From a virus: DNA of 64,000 nucleotides. The position numbers were made by a program, and so were the translations under genes. Positions 54,025-62,518 of the stretch are shown piece by piece (positions within the stretch are counted from its first letter, which is position 1; the number at the start of each line of letters is the position of its first letter). The notes beneath the pieces were generated by a model, which worked only from the letters and a program-made list of their open reading frames with translations, was not told the DNA's origin and did not search any database. The stretch spans positions 1 through 64,000 of the IMG/VR virus record IMGVR_UViG_3300047284_000202; one strand, written 5' to 3'.

Positions 54025-57000
54025 ATGGCAACACCCACAGATAGACCAGCAAAACCTAAACTTTATAAGATGGTTTCTGTACCAAAGGTAACTGGTGGTG
54101 CTACTATTAAAGTTGGTGGTAGCACCATTACTGGTGGTGGTGCATCAATGACTGGAATCATCAAGGCAATGAATAGTCTTGGTGCAACTGTTAATAGTGT
54201 TGCTATTATTACGGAGTCTATTGCTAAGCAAACTCAAAGAACAATTGCTACTGAAATTAGACAGCAGAGTGAACTAATTCGTAGGCAAGAAAGACTCAGA
54301 AAAGTAAAAGCAAAAACTGACAAAGATAAGGAAGACAGAAAGAGAAAAGAAGCACAAAGACAGAGGGATGCAGAATCCGAAAAGAAATCTGAAGCAGGTG
54401 GTAAATTCTTAGTTAAGTTCACTAAATTTGCAACTGCAGCAGCAGGAGGATTCTTTCAAGGATTGGCAACATTACTTGGTGGTATTTTCAAGGCATTTGT
54501 AGTAACTGCTGTACTTGATTGGATTAGTAAACCAGGAAATACTGATAAGGTTGCTAACATCATTAAAGGTATTGTTGGTATCTTTAAGGTTTTCCAGAGA
54601 CTATTATCTTTTGGTGTAAGTAGTGCTTTAGAGGGACTTGCAAAATTAATTGAGAATCCAATATCATTCAAGGGATTATTTGGTGCAGTACAATTTATTG
54701 TAGGTGCTGCTATATTAATGAAGGGAATGAAGTGGATGATGAATCCAGCTTCCCTAGCAAAAGATTTTGTTTCGGTTCTATCCTTTGTTGCTAAGGGCAT
54801 CATTAACCTGAAGAAAGGTGTTGGTGTATATGGTGCCATAAAGAAACTTGCCTCCACCAGAGCAGGCAAATATGCCATGGCAGGTGCCGTGGGAGTCGGT
54901 GCTGGGATGGGTTCTGCCCTGCTGGGTGGCACTAAGGAGGAAGCAATCGGCACGGGTCTCGGTGCTGCAGCAGGCACCATCGGTGGGGAGATGCTCGGCA
55001 CTGCGTTGGGTGGTGAGGCTGGTGGAAAGGTTGGAGCAGCTGCTGGAGGTCTCCTAGGGGGTCTTGTGGGTGGTCCTGTGGGCAAAGCACTCAAGCCAGT
55101 TACGGATGCCATCGGTAAATTCTTCGGATTGATTGGTCAGATTCTGAAACCAGTATTTGATTTTGTAATGAATATTGGTAAAGAATTCTTCAGTGCAATT
55201 GGTGATCTAATTCAATCTGTTGTCAATTTACTTGAACCACACAAGGAAACTCTATCTTGGATTGCAAAGGGATCTCTCTTTGTTGCATTCATGCCTTTGA
55301 TCATGTTGATGAAGGGCATAACAAGTTTAATTAGATTATTCGTACCAAAAGGTTCTGCAGATAAGGGAAGAAGTGATACTACAAAAAGAGCAATAGGTGG
55401 TCCAGTTGTTGTGCCTAAGATGGCAACAGGTGGAATGATTGGAAATACTGTCATGGCAAATCCAATCACCCAACAGTTACAGCAAGCACTTTCAAATGCA
55501 ATCCTATTACCATTCAAAGCAGTTGGTATTGGATTAATTTCTGCTATGAGTATGGTCGGTAGTGTCTTTGGTGCTTTCCTACCAGGACCAATGCAAATGC
55601 TCTTAGGATCAGTATTGGCACCTATTGCATCTATGTTTGGTGTTCCTAATTCAGTCTTTAAGAAGGTTGCTGGATTTGCACTGAAAGGAATTAAGAATGC
55701 AGGACAAGCTGTAGTTGGATTTGCCAATACTGCTTCTGATGCATTATCTGATCTTTTTGATGCTTCTAGAGGTGATAGTGTTAATGGATTATTATCTAAG
55801 ATTCTTGATGCTGTTATGAAGATGGGTGGTCATACCACTCCACAAGCATCTATTGGTGGTGTAATTCCCCAAGCAGCTGCAGGTGGTTGGATTAACGGTC
55901 CTATGTCTGGTTATCCAGTATCATTGGATGGTGGAAGATCAACTGCATTTATTGGTCACGGTAGAGAATGGGTAGGATTTAAAGGTCGTGCTGCTGGTGG
56001 TGGTGCAGGATCTGCTTTTGTCATCCCATTTAATACACCAGCAACTGTCAGAACACCTAGTTTGACTTCATTGAGAATGAGTCAGGCACGTGCTGGTGGA
56101 TATGCATTACCTAGATCTATCGGTGGTGTTGTTCCACAATTTGCAACTGGTGGGGAGTTTGATCCAGCAAAATATAGAGAAGGAATTAAATCTAGTGATA
56201 GAGTTAAGATTCGTTCTCTAGATAAATCATATGTTTTTGGATATACTGTTGGTGAAGATGCACAAGTAAATATCAAACAACTCAACAAGTATACTGGTGG
56301 ATTCCTATCAAATGATCTAGTCGGAGTACAACCAGGATCACCAGAATGGAAAAAGGTAGTTAATTCTACAGATGCAATTGATTGGTTTAAATCACATTCT
56401 GTACCTGCGATCAAGTCAAGTCAAGTCAAGATTAAAGTAGATCCTCAGGCAGATCTTGGATACTGGTATAATCAAGCATATCAGACACATTATAATGATT
56501 GGAAGAAAAAGGGACTCTCCCATAGTGAAGCATCTGCTCTAGCATCTAAAGCAGCAAAGGAATTTGCTATTTCTAAAAAGGCTGGTTCATTGTTACCAGG
56601 AGCAAAGGGTGGATCTGCACCTGCTGATCTTAAGAATGTTGAAGTTGCTTCAGGTGGTCCTGCATCTGGTGATGCATTATCATCAAAAACAGAATCTGAT
56701 CCATTTGCATCGGCACAAACAACTTTAGATGAAGCACTTAAGAAATGGCAGGAAGCATTTGGTCCTAAAACTGGAGACCAATTAGATAAGCAATCTCAGG
56801 ACACCAAGAGTGCTCAGGAGAGAGCACAAATGGATGCAACTCAAGCAGCTGCAAATAAACTATCAGCAACTGCGACTGCAACTGCTGCTAATGTTGCTAA
56901 TGCAAAACCACAAGCAGCAGGGGCAATTCCATTAAATAGTACTGGTGAAAGACCTTCTTCTGATATTAATCCATTCTTAAGGTCTCAATTTGGTGTTGTT

Positions 57001-57039
57001 TCTCAAGCAAATTATGCACCCCAAAATATTGTAGTCTAA
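54025..57039 (+). CDS. Second tape-measure/hub-like protein, paralogue of the preceding one
   Basis: 1004 residues. Same plan as its neighbour without the lytic domains: a beta/Gly N-terminus, a Lys/Arg/Glu coil (DKDKEDRKRKEAQRQRD), hydrophobic helices (FVVTAVLDWISK; FLPGPMQMLLGSVLAPIASMFG), a glycine-rich stretch and repeats of the type IGGVIPQAAAGGW / IGGVVPQFATGGE. The motif SDPFASAQTTLDEALKKWQE mirrors the upstream protein. GC content jumps to about 60 % at 54845-55100 with almost only G/C-ending codons. Role in tail length or hub inferred. Confidence 0.65.
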   Translation: MATPTDRPAKPKLYKMVSVPKVTGGATIKVGGSTITGGGASMTGIIKAMNSLGATVNSVAIITESIAKQTQRTIATEIRQQSELIRRQERLRKVKAKTDKDKEDRKRKEAQRQRDAESEKKSEAGGKFLVKFTKFATAAAGGFFQGLATLLGGIFKAFVVTAVLDWISKPGNTDKVANIIKGIVGIFKVFQRLLSFGVSSALEGLAKLIENPISFKGLFGAVQFIVGAAILMKGMKWMMNPASLAKDFVSVLSFVAKGIINLKKGVGVYGAIKKLASTRAGKYAMAGAVGVGAGMGSALLGGTKEEAIGTGLGAAAGTIGGEMLGTALGGEAGGKVGAAAGGLLGGLVGGPVGKALKPVTDAIGKFFGLIGQILKPVFDFVMNIGKEFFSAIGDLIQSVVNLLEPHKETLSWIAKGSLFVAFMPLIMLMKGITSLIRLFVPKGSADKGRSDTTKRAIGGPVVVPKMATGGMIGNTVMANPITQQLQQALSNAILLPFKAVGIGLISAMSMVGSVFGAFLPGPMQMLLGSVLAPIASMFGVPNSVFKKVAGFALKGIKNAGQAVVGFANTASDALSDLFDASRGDSVNGLLSKILDAVMKMGGHTTPQASIGGVIPQAAAGGWINGPMSGYPVSLDGGRSTAFIGHGREWVGFKGRAAGGGAGSAFVIPFNTPATVRTPSLTSLRMSQARAGGYALPRSIGGVVPQFATGGEFDPAKYREGIKSSDRVKIRSLDKSYVFGYTVGEDAQVNIKQLNKYTGGFLSNDLVGVQPGSPEWKKVVNSTDAIDWFKSHSVPAIKSSQVKIKVDPQADLGYWYNQAYQTHYNDWKKKGLSHSEASALASKAAKEFAISKKAGSLLPGAKGGSAPADLKNVEVASGGPASGDALSSKTESDPFASAQTTLDEALKKWQEAFGPKTGDQLDKQSQDTKSAQERAQMDATQAAANKLSATATATAANVANAKPQAAGAIPLNSTGERPSSDINPFLRSQFGVVSQANYAPQNIVV

Positions 57040-57040
57040 T

Positions 57041-58504
57041 ATGTTACAGTCACACGGTTATAAATTAGCATCTATTGATATTACTTTGGCTGATAATAAG
57101 CAGTACAATATCAAAGGTATTGTCAGTGAATTTACTATATTTGAAAGTATTGATTCACCAGCAGTTCGTGCAGAATTTCTAATTGCTGATGCTACGGATT
57201 TCATTAGTAGCATTTATGGAAATGAGACGATTGAATTAGAGTTGGCAACTGATTCTGACACAACAGTATCTTATAAGTTGAAGCAAAAGATTTATAAGAT
57301 TGGTTCCAATGTCAAGAATGAAAGAATGCAGATGTATGTCTTACATACTGTAAGTGAGGAGGCAATTAGGAATGAAACCAACAGAGTATTCAAAACTTTT
57401 AAGGGTACTGCTTCAGATACTGTAAGAAAAGTATTAACTGATAATCTTCAAACAAGGAAAAAAGTTATTGTAGAAAATACACAATCTTCTTTCCCATTCA
57501 TTTCCCCTAGCTGGAGACCATTTGATGTGATTTCTTATCTAACCGATAAGTCAGTTAGAGTTGGTAGAGAGAAGATTCAAAGTTCATTCATGTTCTTTGA
57601 GAACAGAGATGGGATACACTTTGAGTCGATTGATTCACTGATCGAAAAATCACAAAACATGGTTCCTAGTGGAAATGTTGTGAAGGGTCTTTTGACAGGT
57701 GATAGATCAAAGGCACAGATGAAGAAATTTGTCTATGCTCAAAAGAATGTTGGATCTCCAGGTAACAACTATTATAATATTCAGAGAGTTACCTATCCAG
57801 ACAAGTATGATGTAATTAACAACCTAAGAACTGGTGTTTTAGGAAACTCAATTATTGGAATTGATTTGCATTCATTTAATGATTCTGCACTTCCAAAAGC
57901 ATCTGCAACGTCTTCATCATCAACTGCAACACCAATTGGACCAGGTGGTGGTAATTATTTTATTGCTTCTAGATCTGCAGACTCATATTGGAAAGAGTTT
58001 TCTCACATTGATAAGAATAATCCATTTGCAGTTTCTTCAAAATCTCTACTGCCAGGTAAAGGACATCGCAAAAGACTAAAGTATATTGCTGGATCTGGTT
58101 TTGCTGATACTAGTCAAGCATCTGTAACACCCAATCAACAGACTGCAAATCAGGCAGCAAAAAATCCAACAACTTCAATATCACCTCTCACCCAAGGTAC
58201 AAATAATAAAGGTGGTGCTGCTATACAACCACAGCAGATTTTAGAATCTGCATTATATTCTCTGATGAGGTATCAGGCAATCAATTTAATTAAGCTAAAT
58301 ATAGTAGTACCTGGGAATGTCGGTGTTACTGTTGGTGATGTAATTGAAGTTGAATTGCCTGCTGCGAATGAGTCTGGTAAATCCCTACCAAAAGAATCAA
58401 CATACAGTGGTTATTATTTAGTTTTAGGAGTTGTACATGTGTGGAGACCAGAGGGTGTTACTACCAATATAGATATCGGTAGGGATAGTGTTAAAGACTA
58501 TTGA
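57041..58504 (+). CDS. 27: Baseplate hub protein, gp27-like
   Basis: 487 residues. MLQSHGYKLASIDITLADNK, IFESIDSPAVRAEFLIADAT, ISYLTDKSVRVG and FFENRDGIHFESIDSL, with VPGNVGVTVGDVIEVELPA near the end, show the two tandem tube-like domains of gp27-type hub proteins, including the F-x-x-F-E-x-x-x-G-x-x-F-x-S-x-x-x-L strand pair. It would seat the gp5-like spike (59391). Longer than T4 gp27 (391) by a Ser/Gln-rich insert around 290-400. Confidence 0.65.
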   Translation: MLQSHGYKLASIDITLADNKQYNIKGIVSEFTIFESIDSPAVRAEFLIADATDFISSIYGNETIELELATDSDTTVSYKLKQKIYKIGSNVKNERMQMYVLHTVSEEAIRNETNRVFKTFKGTASDTVRKVLTDNLQTRKKVIVENTQSSFPFISPSWRPFDVISYLTDKSVRVGREKIQSSFMFFENRDGIHFESIDSLIEKSQNMVPSGNVVKGLLTGDRSKAQMKKFVYAQKNVGSPGNNYYNIQRVTYPDKYDVINNLRTGVLGNSIIGIDLHSFNDSALPKASATSSSSTATPIGPGGGNYFIASRSADSYWKEFSHIDKNNPFAVSSKSLLPGKGHRKRLKYIAGSGFADTSQASVTPNQQTANQAAKNPTTSISPLTQGTNNKGGAAIQPQQILESALYSLMRYQAINLIKLNIVVPGNVGVTVGDVIEVELPAANESGKSLPKESTYSGYYLVLGVVHVWRPEGVTTNIDIGRDSVKDY

Positions 58505-58515
58505 GGCATCAAGAA

Positions 58516-58728
58516 ATGAAAAACATAAACGATCATATTCAAAAGGATCAAAACATTTTAGAAGATCCATTAACTTCATCTCAACAGAGAAGACATGTTG
58601 AAGATGAATTGCAATCACTAAAAGCATATAAGGATAGGCATCCAAACGATGATCATGATCCATCTCCTCTAGAACTTTTCTGCGATGAGAATCCAGACGC
58701 AAAGGAGTGCAAGGTATTTGATCTATAG
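58516..58728 (+). CDS. 70-residue charged hypothetical protein
   Basis: ATG 58516, GAGG upstream. MKNINDHIQKDQNILEDPLT, SSQQRRHVEDELQSLKAYKD and a Cys-containing acidic end. Similar short proteins follow the hub gene in relatives, from memory. Function unknown. Confidence 0.55.
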   Translation: MKNINDHIQKDQNILEDPLTSSQQRRHVEDELQSLKAYKDRHPNDDHDPSPLELFCDENPDAKECKVFDL

Positions 58729-58731
58729 GGA

Positions 58732-58760
58732 TTGACACCCAAACCAAAATTTGCTACAAT
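58732..58760 (+). promoter_or_regulatory. Sigma70-type promoter of tRNA-Val
   Basis: TTGACA (58732-58737), 17-base spacer, TACAAT (58755-58760), 12 bases before the tRNA. Confidence 0.75.
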
Positions 58761-58772
58761 ACTTTCAAATCT

Positions 58773-58844
58773 GGGCAATTAACTCAGCGGTAGAGTGCCT
58801 CCTTTACACGGAGAAGGTCACTGGTTCGAATCCAGTATTGCCCA
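58773..58844 (+). tRNA. tRNA-Val(TAC)
   Basis: Acceptor GGGCAAT/ATTGCCC, anticodon loop TTTACAC, T arm ACTGG TTCGAAT CCAGT, discriminator A. Followed by a 9-bp inverted repeat TGATAGTAG (58846-58854)/CTACTATCA (58878-58886) and a CCCC-gaga-GGGG hairpin. Confidence 0.94.
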
Positions 58845-58963
58845 TTGATAGTAGCAAATTTTTTTATGAGAAAGTGACTACTATCAGTAGAGCCCAGGAA
58901 GGTGCCCCCCGAGAGGGGTGGTGGACCCCCCTTCTATTGGGATGTAGAGTTCAATCAAAATTA

Positions 58964-59326
58964 ATGCTTCTTAAAACAGTTTCAATTATTGCTTTTGGTC
59001 TTGTCGGACTGGCACCCGTAACAGCAAAAGCAGCGAGCGGATGTTCCCTCGCATCACATTATGGAATCGGTGATGGATATCATGGGCAGACAACTGCTAA
59101 CGGAGAACGATATAATGCCTATGGGAAATCGGTAGCACATAAGTGGTTGCCATTTGGTACACGGTTGAGAGTGACGAATCAACGAAATGGCAAATCCGTG
59201 ATTGTGCGTGTGAATGATCGTGGTCCTTATGTAGGTGGTAGGGATCTAGATCTATCCTATGGTGCGTTTTCTACTATTGCTTCACCAAGTCAAGGTGTAG
59301 CAAGTATTTGTTACAGTAGAGTTTGA
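58964..59326 (+). CDS. Exported RlpA-like double-psi beta-barrel protein
   Basis: 120 residues; ATG 58964, after tRNA sequence in the same frame. Signal peptide MLLKTVSIIAFGLVGLAPVT, cleaved after AKA. The barrel shows ASHYG, GQTTANGERYN, LPFGTRLRVTN, VIVRVNDRGPY and RDLDLS, with the catalytic-type Asp in VNDRGPY. RlpA-type proteins bind or cleave peptidoglycan. In the host periplasm it could help lysis or wall remodelling. A free enzyme of this fold is unusual beside the tail genes. Confidence 0.85.
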   Translation: MLLKTVSIIAFGLVGLAPVTAKAASGCSLASHYGIGDGYHGQTTANGERYNAYGKSVAHKWLPFGTRLRVTNQRNGKSVIVRVNDRGPYVGGRDLDLSYGAFSTIASPSQGVASICYSRV

Positions 59327-59331
59327 TTATC

Positions 59332-59354
59332 GGGAGGGAGACCTCCCTTTTTTT
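59332..59354 (+). terminator. Terminator after the RlpA-like gene
   Basis: GGGAGG, loop GAGA, CCTCCC and seven T. Confidence 0.85.
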
Positions 59355-59355
59355 G

Positions 59356-59363
59356 TATAAATA
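59356..59363 (+). promoter_or_regulatory. Consensus T4-type late promoter TATAAATA
   Basis: Directly after the terminator, 27 bases before ATG 59391 of the gp5-like gene. Confidence 0.7.
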
Positions 59364-59390
59364 TTTTGACGTAGTAGTAATAAATTCATA

Positions 59391-61823
59391 ATGTCAATTC
59401 TTAATGTTCCAGGAAAAGTTGACTATGCTGGCAGAGATGGATTTTTCTGGTGGTTAGGGGAAGTTGAGAAAGTTGATCTAGGTGAGCATAGATGTAAAGT
59501 AAGAGTTATCGGATGGTATACGGGTCACCAAGGTATTGACCCAAAGGACGGAACATCTGGTATTAGAAAGGAAGCTGGTTATCTCAAAGATATTCCAACT
59601 GATGATTTGCCTTGGGCATACATCATGCTGCCAAATGACCAGGAAGGTATTCATAATAGTGGCACCAGAGTACAGTTACAAGTAGGTGCTATTGTTATTG
59701 GATTCTTTGCTGATGGTGAGGAAGCACAAATTCCAATTGTACTTGGAAACATCAAAGGATACAAAACAGTTCCAGGTACTGTAGTTGCAGATCCAGAGAA
59801 TAAATTAAACTATCCAGAGAACTCTGCTGCAACTGGCATTACTGATAGAACATCGAAGGATATTGGTAATCCACAAACTACTCCATCAACAGCAAATTCA
59901 CCTGGTGGAGAAACTGGTCCAGGACCATCAAGAGGAGTTCCATCTGTTATTGCTACTGTTGCTCCAGGGCAAACTCAGACTAACCCAACAAAACCACCAA
60001 GTGAAATTAATCCAGTAGCTGATGGCATCATGGGTCCAGCTGGTGCTGGAATGGAGGCAGATCTTAAGAGAATGCTAGTTGATATTGGACAAGCATTTTC
60101 TTCAGTAATTCAAAACGAAAACGGTGAATTCATTTCTATTGTTACTGGTAAAATTGTTAAACTTAATCACTTAATTGATAACGTCAGGGCATTCATCAGT
60201 AGAGCAATCACTGGTATCATGTCCTGGTTGAAAGAAATCATTGCCAAAATTATTCAAACAATTATTGATAAGATTGTTTCCTTAATCTCCACTTTCATTC
60301 CTATTGGTGCAACTGTTGCTATTCTTGAATTAATTGAATTTATTCTCAGTTTGTTCTGTAATTTCGAAGGTGCTTATATTATTGGATATATACGAGGTGC
60401 TTTGGGCAATTTGAATGGATTTATTAATAGTGTTGTCAATAATACTTTCAATAAAGTTGCATCACCAGCAATTGCTCTAGCACAGAAAGCAGAAGAGACT
60501 GTTAATAAAGTAATCGGTCAGATTCAGACTGGATTGAATCAAGCAATTCAGACTGGACAAACTCTAGTGAGTGTAATCAATACAGTTAAAGGTGTAGCAA
60601 AAGTTGCATCTTCATTCAAAGATATTTTTAGAGTTGACTTCACTAAATTAAATTGGACAAGCATTGTTTCAATTATCAAAATGCTTCTCGGTCTTTTGAT
60701 GAAGAAGGATTGTGGTAGAGAAGCAAAGAGTGCTAAACCGAAGTTCTGGTTACCACTTCTAGGATCTACAGAATGTGATGATATTTCTGATGCACTAAAG
60801 AATGATTATAAACTTCCAGCAACTAAATCACAATATACAAAAAGCCCTGGGTCAGTAGTATCAAATTATTTTGATAATTACTATGTTGGGATGGACCCCA
60901 ATTTGATGAACATCACTTCTTATTTGAATGGTGCTTACATTCTAAATGATGCAACTCCAGGAAAAGAAAAGAGAGTCGAACAAGGTCCAGGTGGTGTTAG
61001 TAAATTTGAAGACACTAAAGGTAATATTCACCATGCAGTTCCAAACAATGAAACTAAGATCATTGGTAAGGACTCTTGTGAGACAACCAAAGGACATAAG
61101 ATTCTAACAATTGAAGGTGATCTAACTCTGAAGGTTATGGGTAACTTTAATCTTGAGGTTGGTGGAACAGTCAATAAGCATATCTCTGCTGGTATGGATG
61201 TTGCCAAGGGTGATACCAAGCAACCTAAGTTAGTTACTACAGAAGCAAGTGATAAGAATATTAACCAACAGGGTGACATTACTCTACAGGCACCAAATAT
61301 TAAACTGACTGCAATTTCTACGATTGGATTGAAAGCAGCAACCATCAAGAACGAAGCAGTTACTATTAATAATAGTGCTGATGGTGAGATTCTTAATGAG
61401 TGTGGTTGTGAGACAACCCTAGTGAACAGTCTGCAGACCACTATTATAGCACTATTCAACCCATTAGCACCAGTTACTGGAAGACTCACCTATATGCAGG
61501 GTGCTGATATGACCATCGTACAGGAGAAACTAATTGGTATCCCTGGTGTTCCACCTGTTAAGTTTGATGTGACACTAGGTGTCAAGCAACCAACAGGATT
61601 CATTCGTCTTGCTACTGGTGCTGTGAATGCCTCAAGCATTGATCTATGCCAGGGAGCAACAGCAGCAGCAGGAAGATTCGTTCAGGGTGGTTCTGGTCTC
61701 ATCTGTGATGCTAACAACTCTGGTGGTGGTGCTTCAATCTACCACAATGCTATTGGTATCTTTGCTGCAGGATGTTTGGTTGGTCCTGCTCAATTTTACG
61801 GTTTGCCAATCTTCCTGAACTGA
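59391..61823 (+). CDS. 5: Baseplate central spike protein, gp5-like without lysozyme
   Basis: 810 residues. Residues 15-120 form an OB-fold: FFWWLGEVEKVDLGEHRCKV, DLPWAYIMLPND, GAIVIGFFADGEEAQIPIVL. The middle (about 200-450) is a long helical region with hydrophobic stretches. The C-terminal part (about 555-700) is a needle-like beta-helix (DLTLKVMGNFNLEVGGTVN; DITLQAPNIKLTAISTIGLK). T4 gp5 has a lysozyme domain between OB-fold and needle; none is seen here, so wall cutting may be left to the SleB/M23 domains of the 50344 gene. Confidence 0.8.
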   Translation: MSILNVPGKVDYAGRDGFFWWLGEVEKVDLGEHRCKVRVIGWYTGHQGIDPKDGTSGIRKEAGYLKDIPTDDLPWAYIMLPNDQEGIHNSGTRVQLQVGAIVIGFFADGEEAQIPIVLGNIKGYKTVPGTVVADPENKLNYPENSAATGITDRTSKDIGNPQTTPSTANSPGGETGPGPSRGVPSVIATVAPGQTQTNPTKPPSEINPVADGIMGPAGAGMEADLKRMLVDIGQAFSSVIQNENGEFISIVTGKIVKLNHLIDNVRAFISRAITGIMSWLKEIIAKIIQTIIDKIVSLISTFIPIGATVAILELIEFILSLFCNFEGAYIIGYIRGALGNLNGFINSVVNNTFNKVASPAIALAQKAEETVNKVIGQIQTGLNQAIQTGQTLVSVINTVKGVAKVASSFKDIFRVDFTKLNWTSIVSIIKMLLGLLMKKDCGREAKSAKPKFWLPLLGSTECDDISDALKNDYKLPATKSQYTKSPGSVVSNYFDNYYVGMDPNLMNITSYLNGAYILNDATPGKEKRVEQGPGGVSKFEDTKGNIHHAVPNNETKIIGKDSCETTKGHKILTIEGDLTLKVMGNFNLEVGGTVNKHISAGMDVAKGDTKQPKLVTTEASDKNINQQGDITLQAPNIKLTAISTIGLKAATIKNEAVTINNSADGEILNECGCETTLVNSLQTTIIALFNPLAPVTGRLTYMQGADMTIVQEKLIGIPGVPPVKFDVTLGVKQPTGFIRLATGAVNASSIDLCQGATAAAGRFVQGGSGLICDANNSGGGASIYHNAIGIFAAGCLVGPAQFYGLPIFLN

Positions 61824-61827
61824 CCCC

Positions 61828-61856
61828 TTGACAGCCCCCCAGCACCCTGCTACAAT
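61828..61856 (+). promoter_or_regulatory. Sigma70-type promoter after the spike gene
   Basis: TTGACA (61828-61833), 17-base spacer, TACAAT (61851-61856). Drives two small genes and perhaps three tRNAs. Confidence 0.75.
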
Positions 61857-61881
61857 AACCTTGTACCCGAGGTCAAGACCC

Positions 61882-62079
61882 ATGGAGCCTAATTCCAATT
61901 CTACCCTTCACCATGTCGTGATAAATATCAAAGAACGAACCATTGAACTACATGGTGATGATGGTGAAGTTAAGATTGAAAAATGTTCTTGGGACGAAAG
62001 GGGTTGCCAACAGTTCGAGAATATGGTAAAATTCTGTCAAGACACACTTCCCCCTGAGATGAGGACTTACGAACTATGA
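61882..62079 (+). CDS. 65-residue hypothetical protein
   Basis: ATG 26 bases after the -10 box. HHVVINIKERTIELHGDDGE then KCSWDERGCQQFENMVKFCQ: beta hairpin plus helix, three Cys. No family recognised. Overlaps the next gene by four bases. Confidence 0.55.
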   Translation: MEPNSNSTLHHVVINIKERTIELHGDDGEVKIEKCSWDERGCQQFENMVKFCQDTLPPEMRTYEL

Positions 62080-62336
62080 TGATGACCACTATTACTCCTG
62101 AAGAGCTTGCGGGTAACCTGGGTTTTCTGCTAGAATTGGTACAACGAGGTCACACCTTTAAGATCGTAAAAGAGGGTGCTCGTTCAATTATGTTAACAAG
62201 TATTAATAATCCTATGATTCCAGATGTTGAACCTATTCCTTTGACTGGTGTTCCACCTGCTATGGATCTTGTGCCTGAGACTGAGATCCGTAACTATGTC
62301 CATGAAACTCTTGCGGACATACAAAAAGAGATGTAA
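62076..62336 (+). CDS. Phd/YefM-like antitoxin-fold candidate
   Basis: 86 residues; three ATG codons in a row at the start. TITPEELAGNLGFLLELVQRGHTFKIVKEGARSIML resembles the N-terminal fold of Phd/YefM antitoxins (E-x-x-x-N-L..x-L-x-x-V-x-x-G-x-x-x-x-I). The rest is Pro-rich (PDVEPIPLTGVPP) with a final helix. There is no toxin gene beside it. Could act alone as a transcription factor or counter a host toxin; weak assignment. Confidence 0.5.
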   Translation: MMMTTITPEELAGNLGFLLELVQRGHTFKIVKEGARSIMLTSINNPMIPDVEPIPLTGVPPAMDLVPETEIRNYVHETLADIQKEM

Positions 62337-62345
62337 TAATCTCTT

Positions 62346-62417
62346 GGGACTGTTGCTTATTGGTTAAAGCCCACTGCTTATAACGGTGTGAACAGAGTTC
62401 AATTCTCTGCAGTCCTA
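62346..62417 (+). tRNA. tRNA-Ile(TAT)
   Basis: Acceptor GGGACTG/CAGTCCT, D arm GCTT..AAGC, anticodon arm CACTG CTTATAA CGGTG, T arm CAGAG TTCAATT CTCTG, discriminator A. The TAT anticodon reads AUA directly; most bacteria use a lysidine-modified CAT tRNA instead. Confidence 0.85.
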
Positions 62418-62422
62418 CCTAT

Positions 62423-62495
62423 GGGAGTGTAGCCCAGCGGAAGAGGCAAACGACTTAAAATCGTTCAAGGGTGGGTTCGAATCCCACCACTCCTA
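62423..62495 (+). tRNA. tRNA with TAA anticodon (Leu), class I shape
   Basis: Acceptor GGGAGTG/CACTCCT, anticodon arm AACGA CTTAAAA TCGTT, T arm GTGGG TTCGAAT CCCAC. The anticodon predicts Leu (UUA), but the variable loop has only five bases, whereas bacterial tRNA-Leu is class II with a long arm. Confidence 0.8.
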
Positions 62496-62518
62496 TTGCA
62501 CATATATAATGTGTAAAT

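Noticed and set aside
58888-58963. A tRNA-like segment after tRNA-Val (GAGTTCAATC)
   Set aside because: No matching acceptor or D arm; only a GC hairpin and a 9-bp inverted repeat are seen.
61882-62336. A toxin-antitoxin pair from the two small genes after the spike gene
   Set aside because: The upstream gene shows no toxin fold or catalytic residues; only the second is faintly antitoxin-like.
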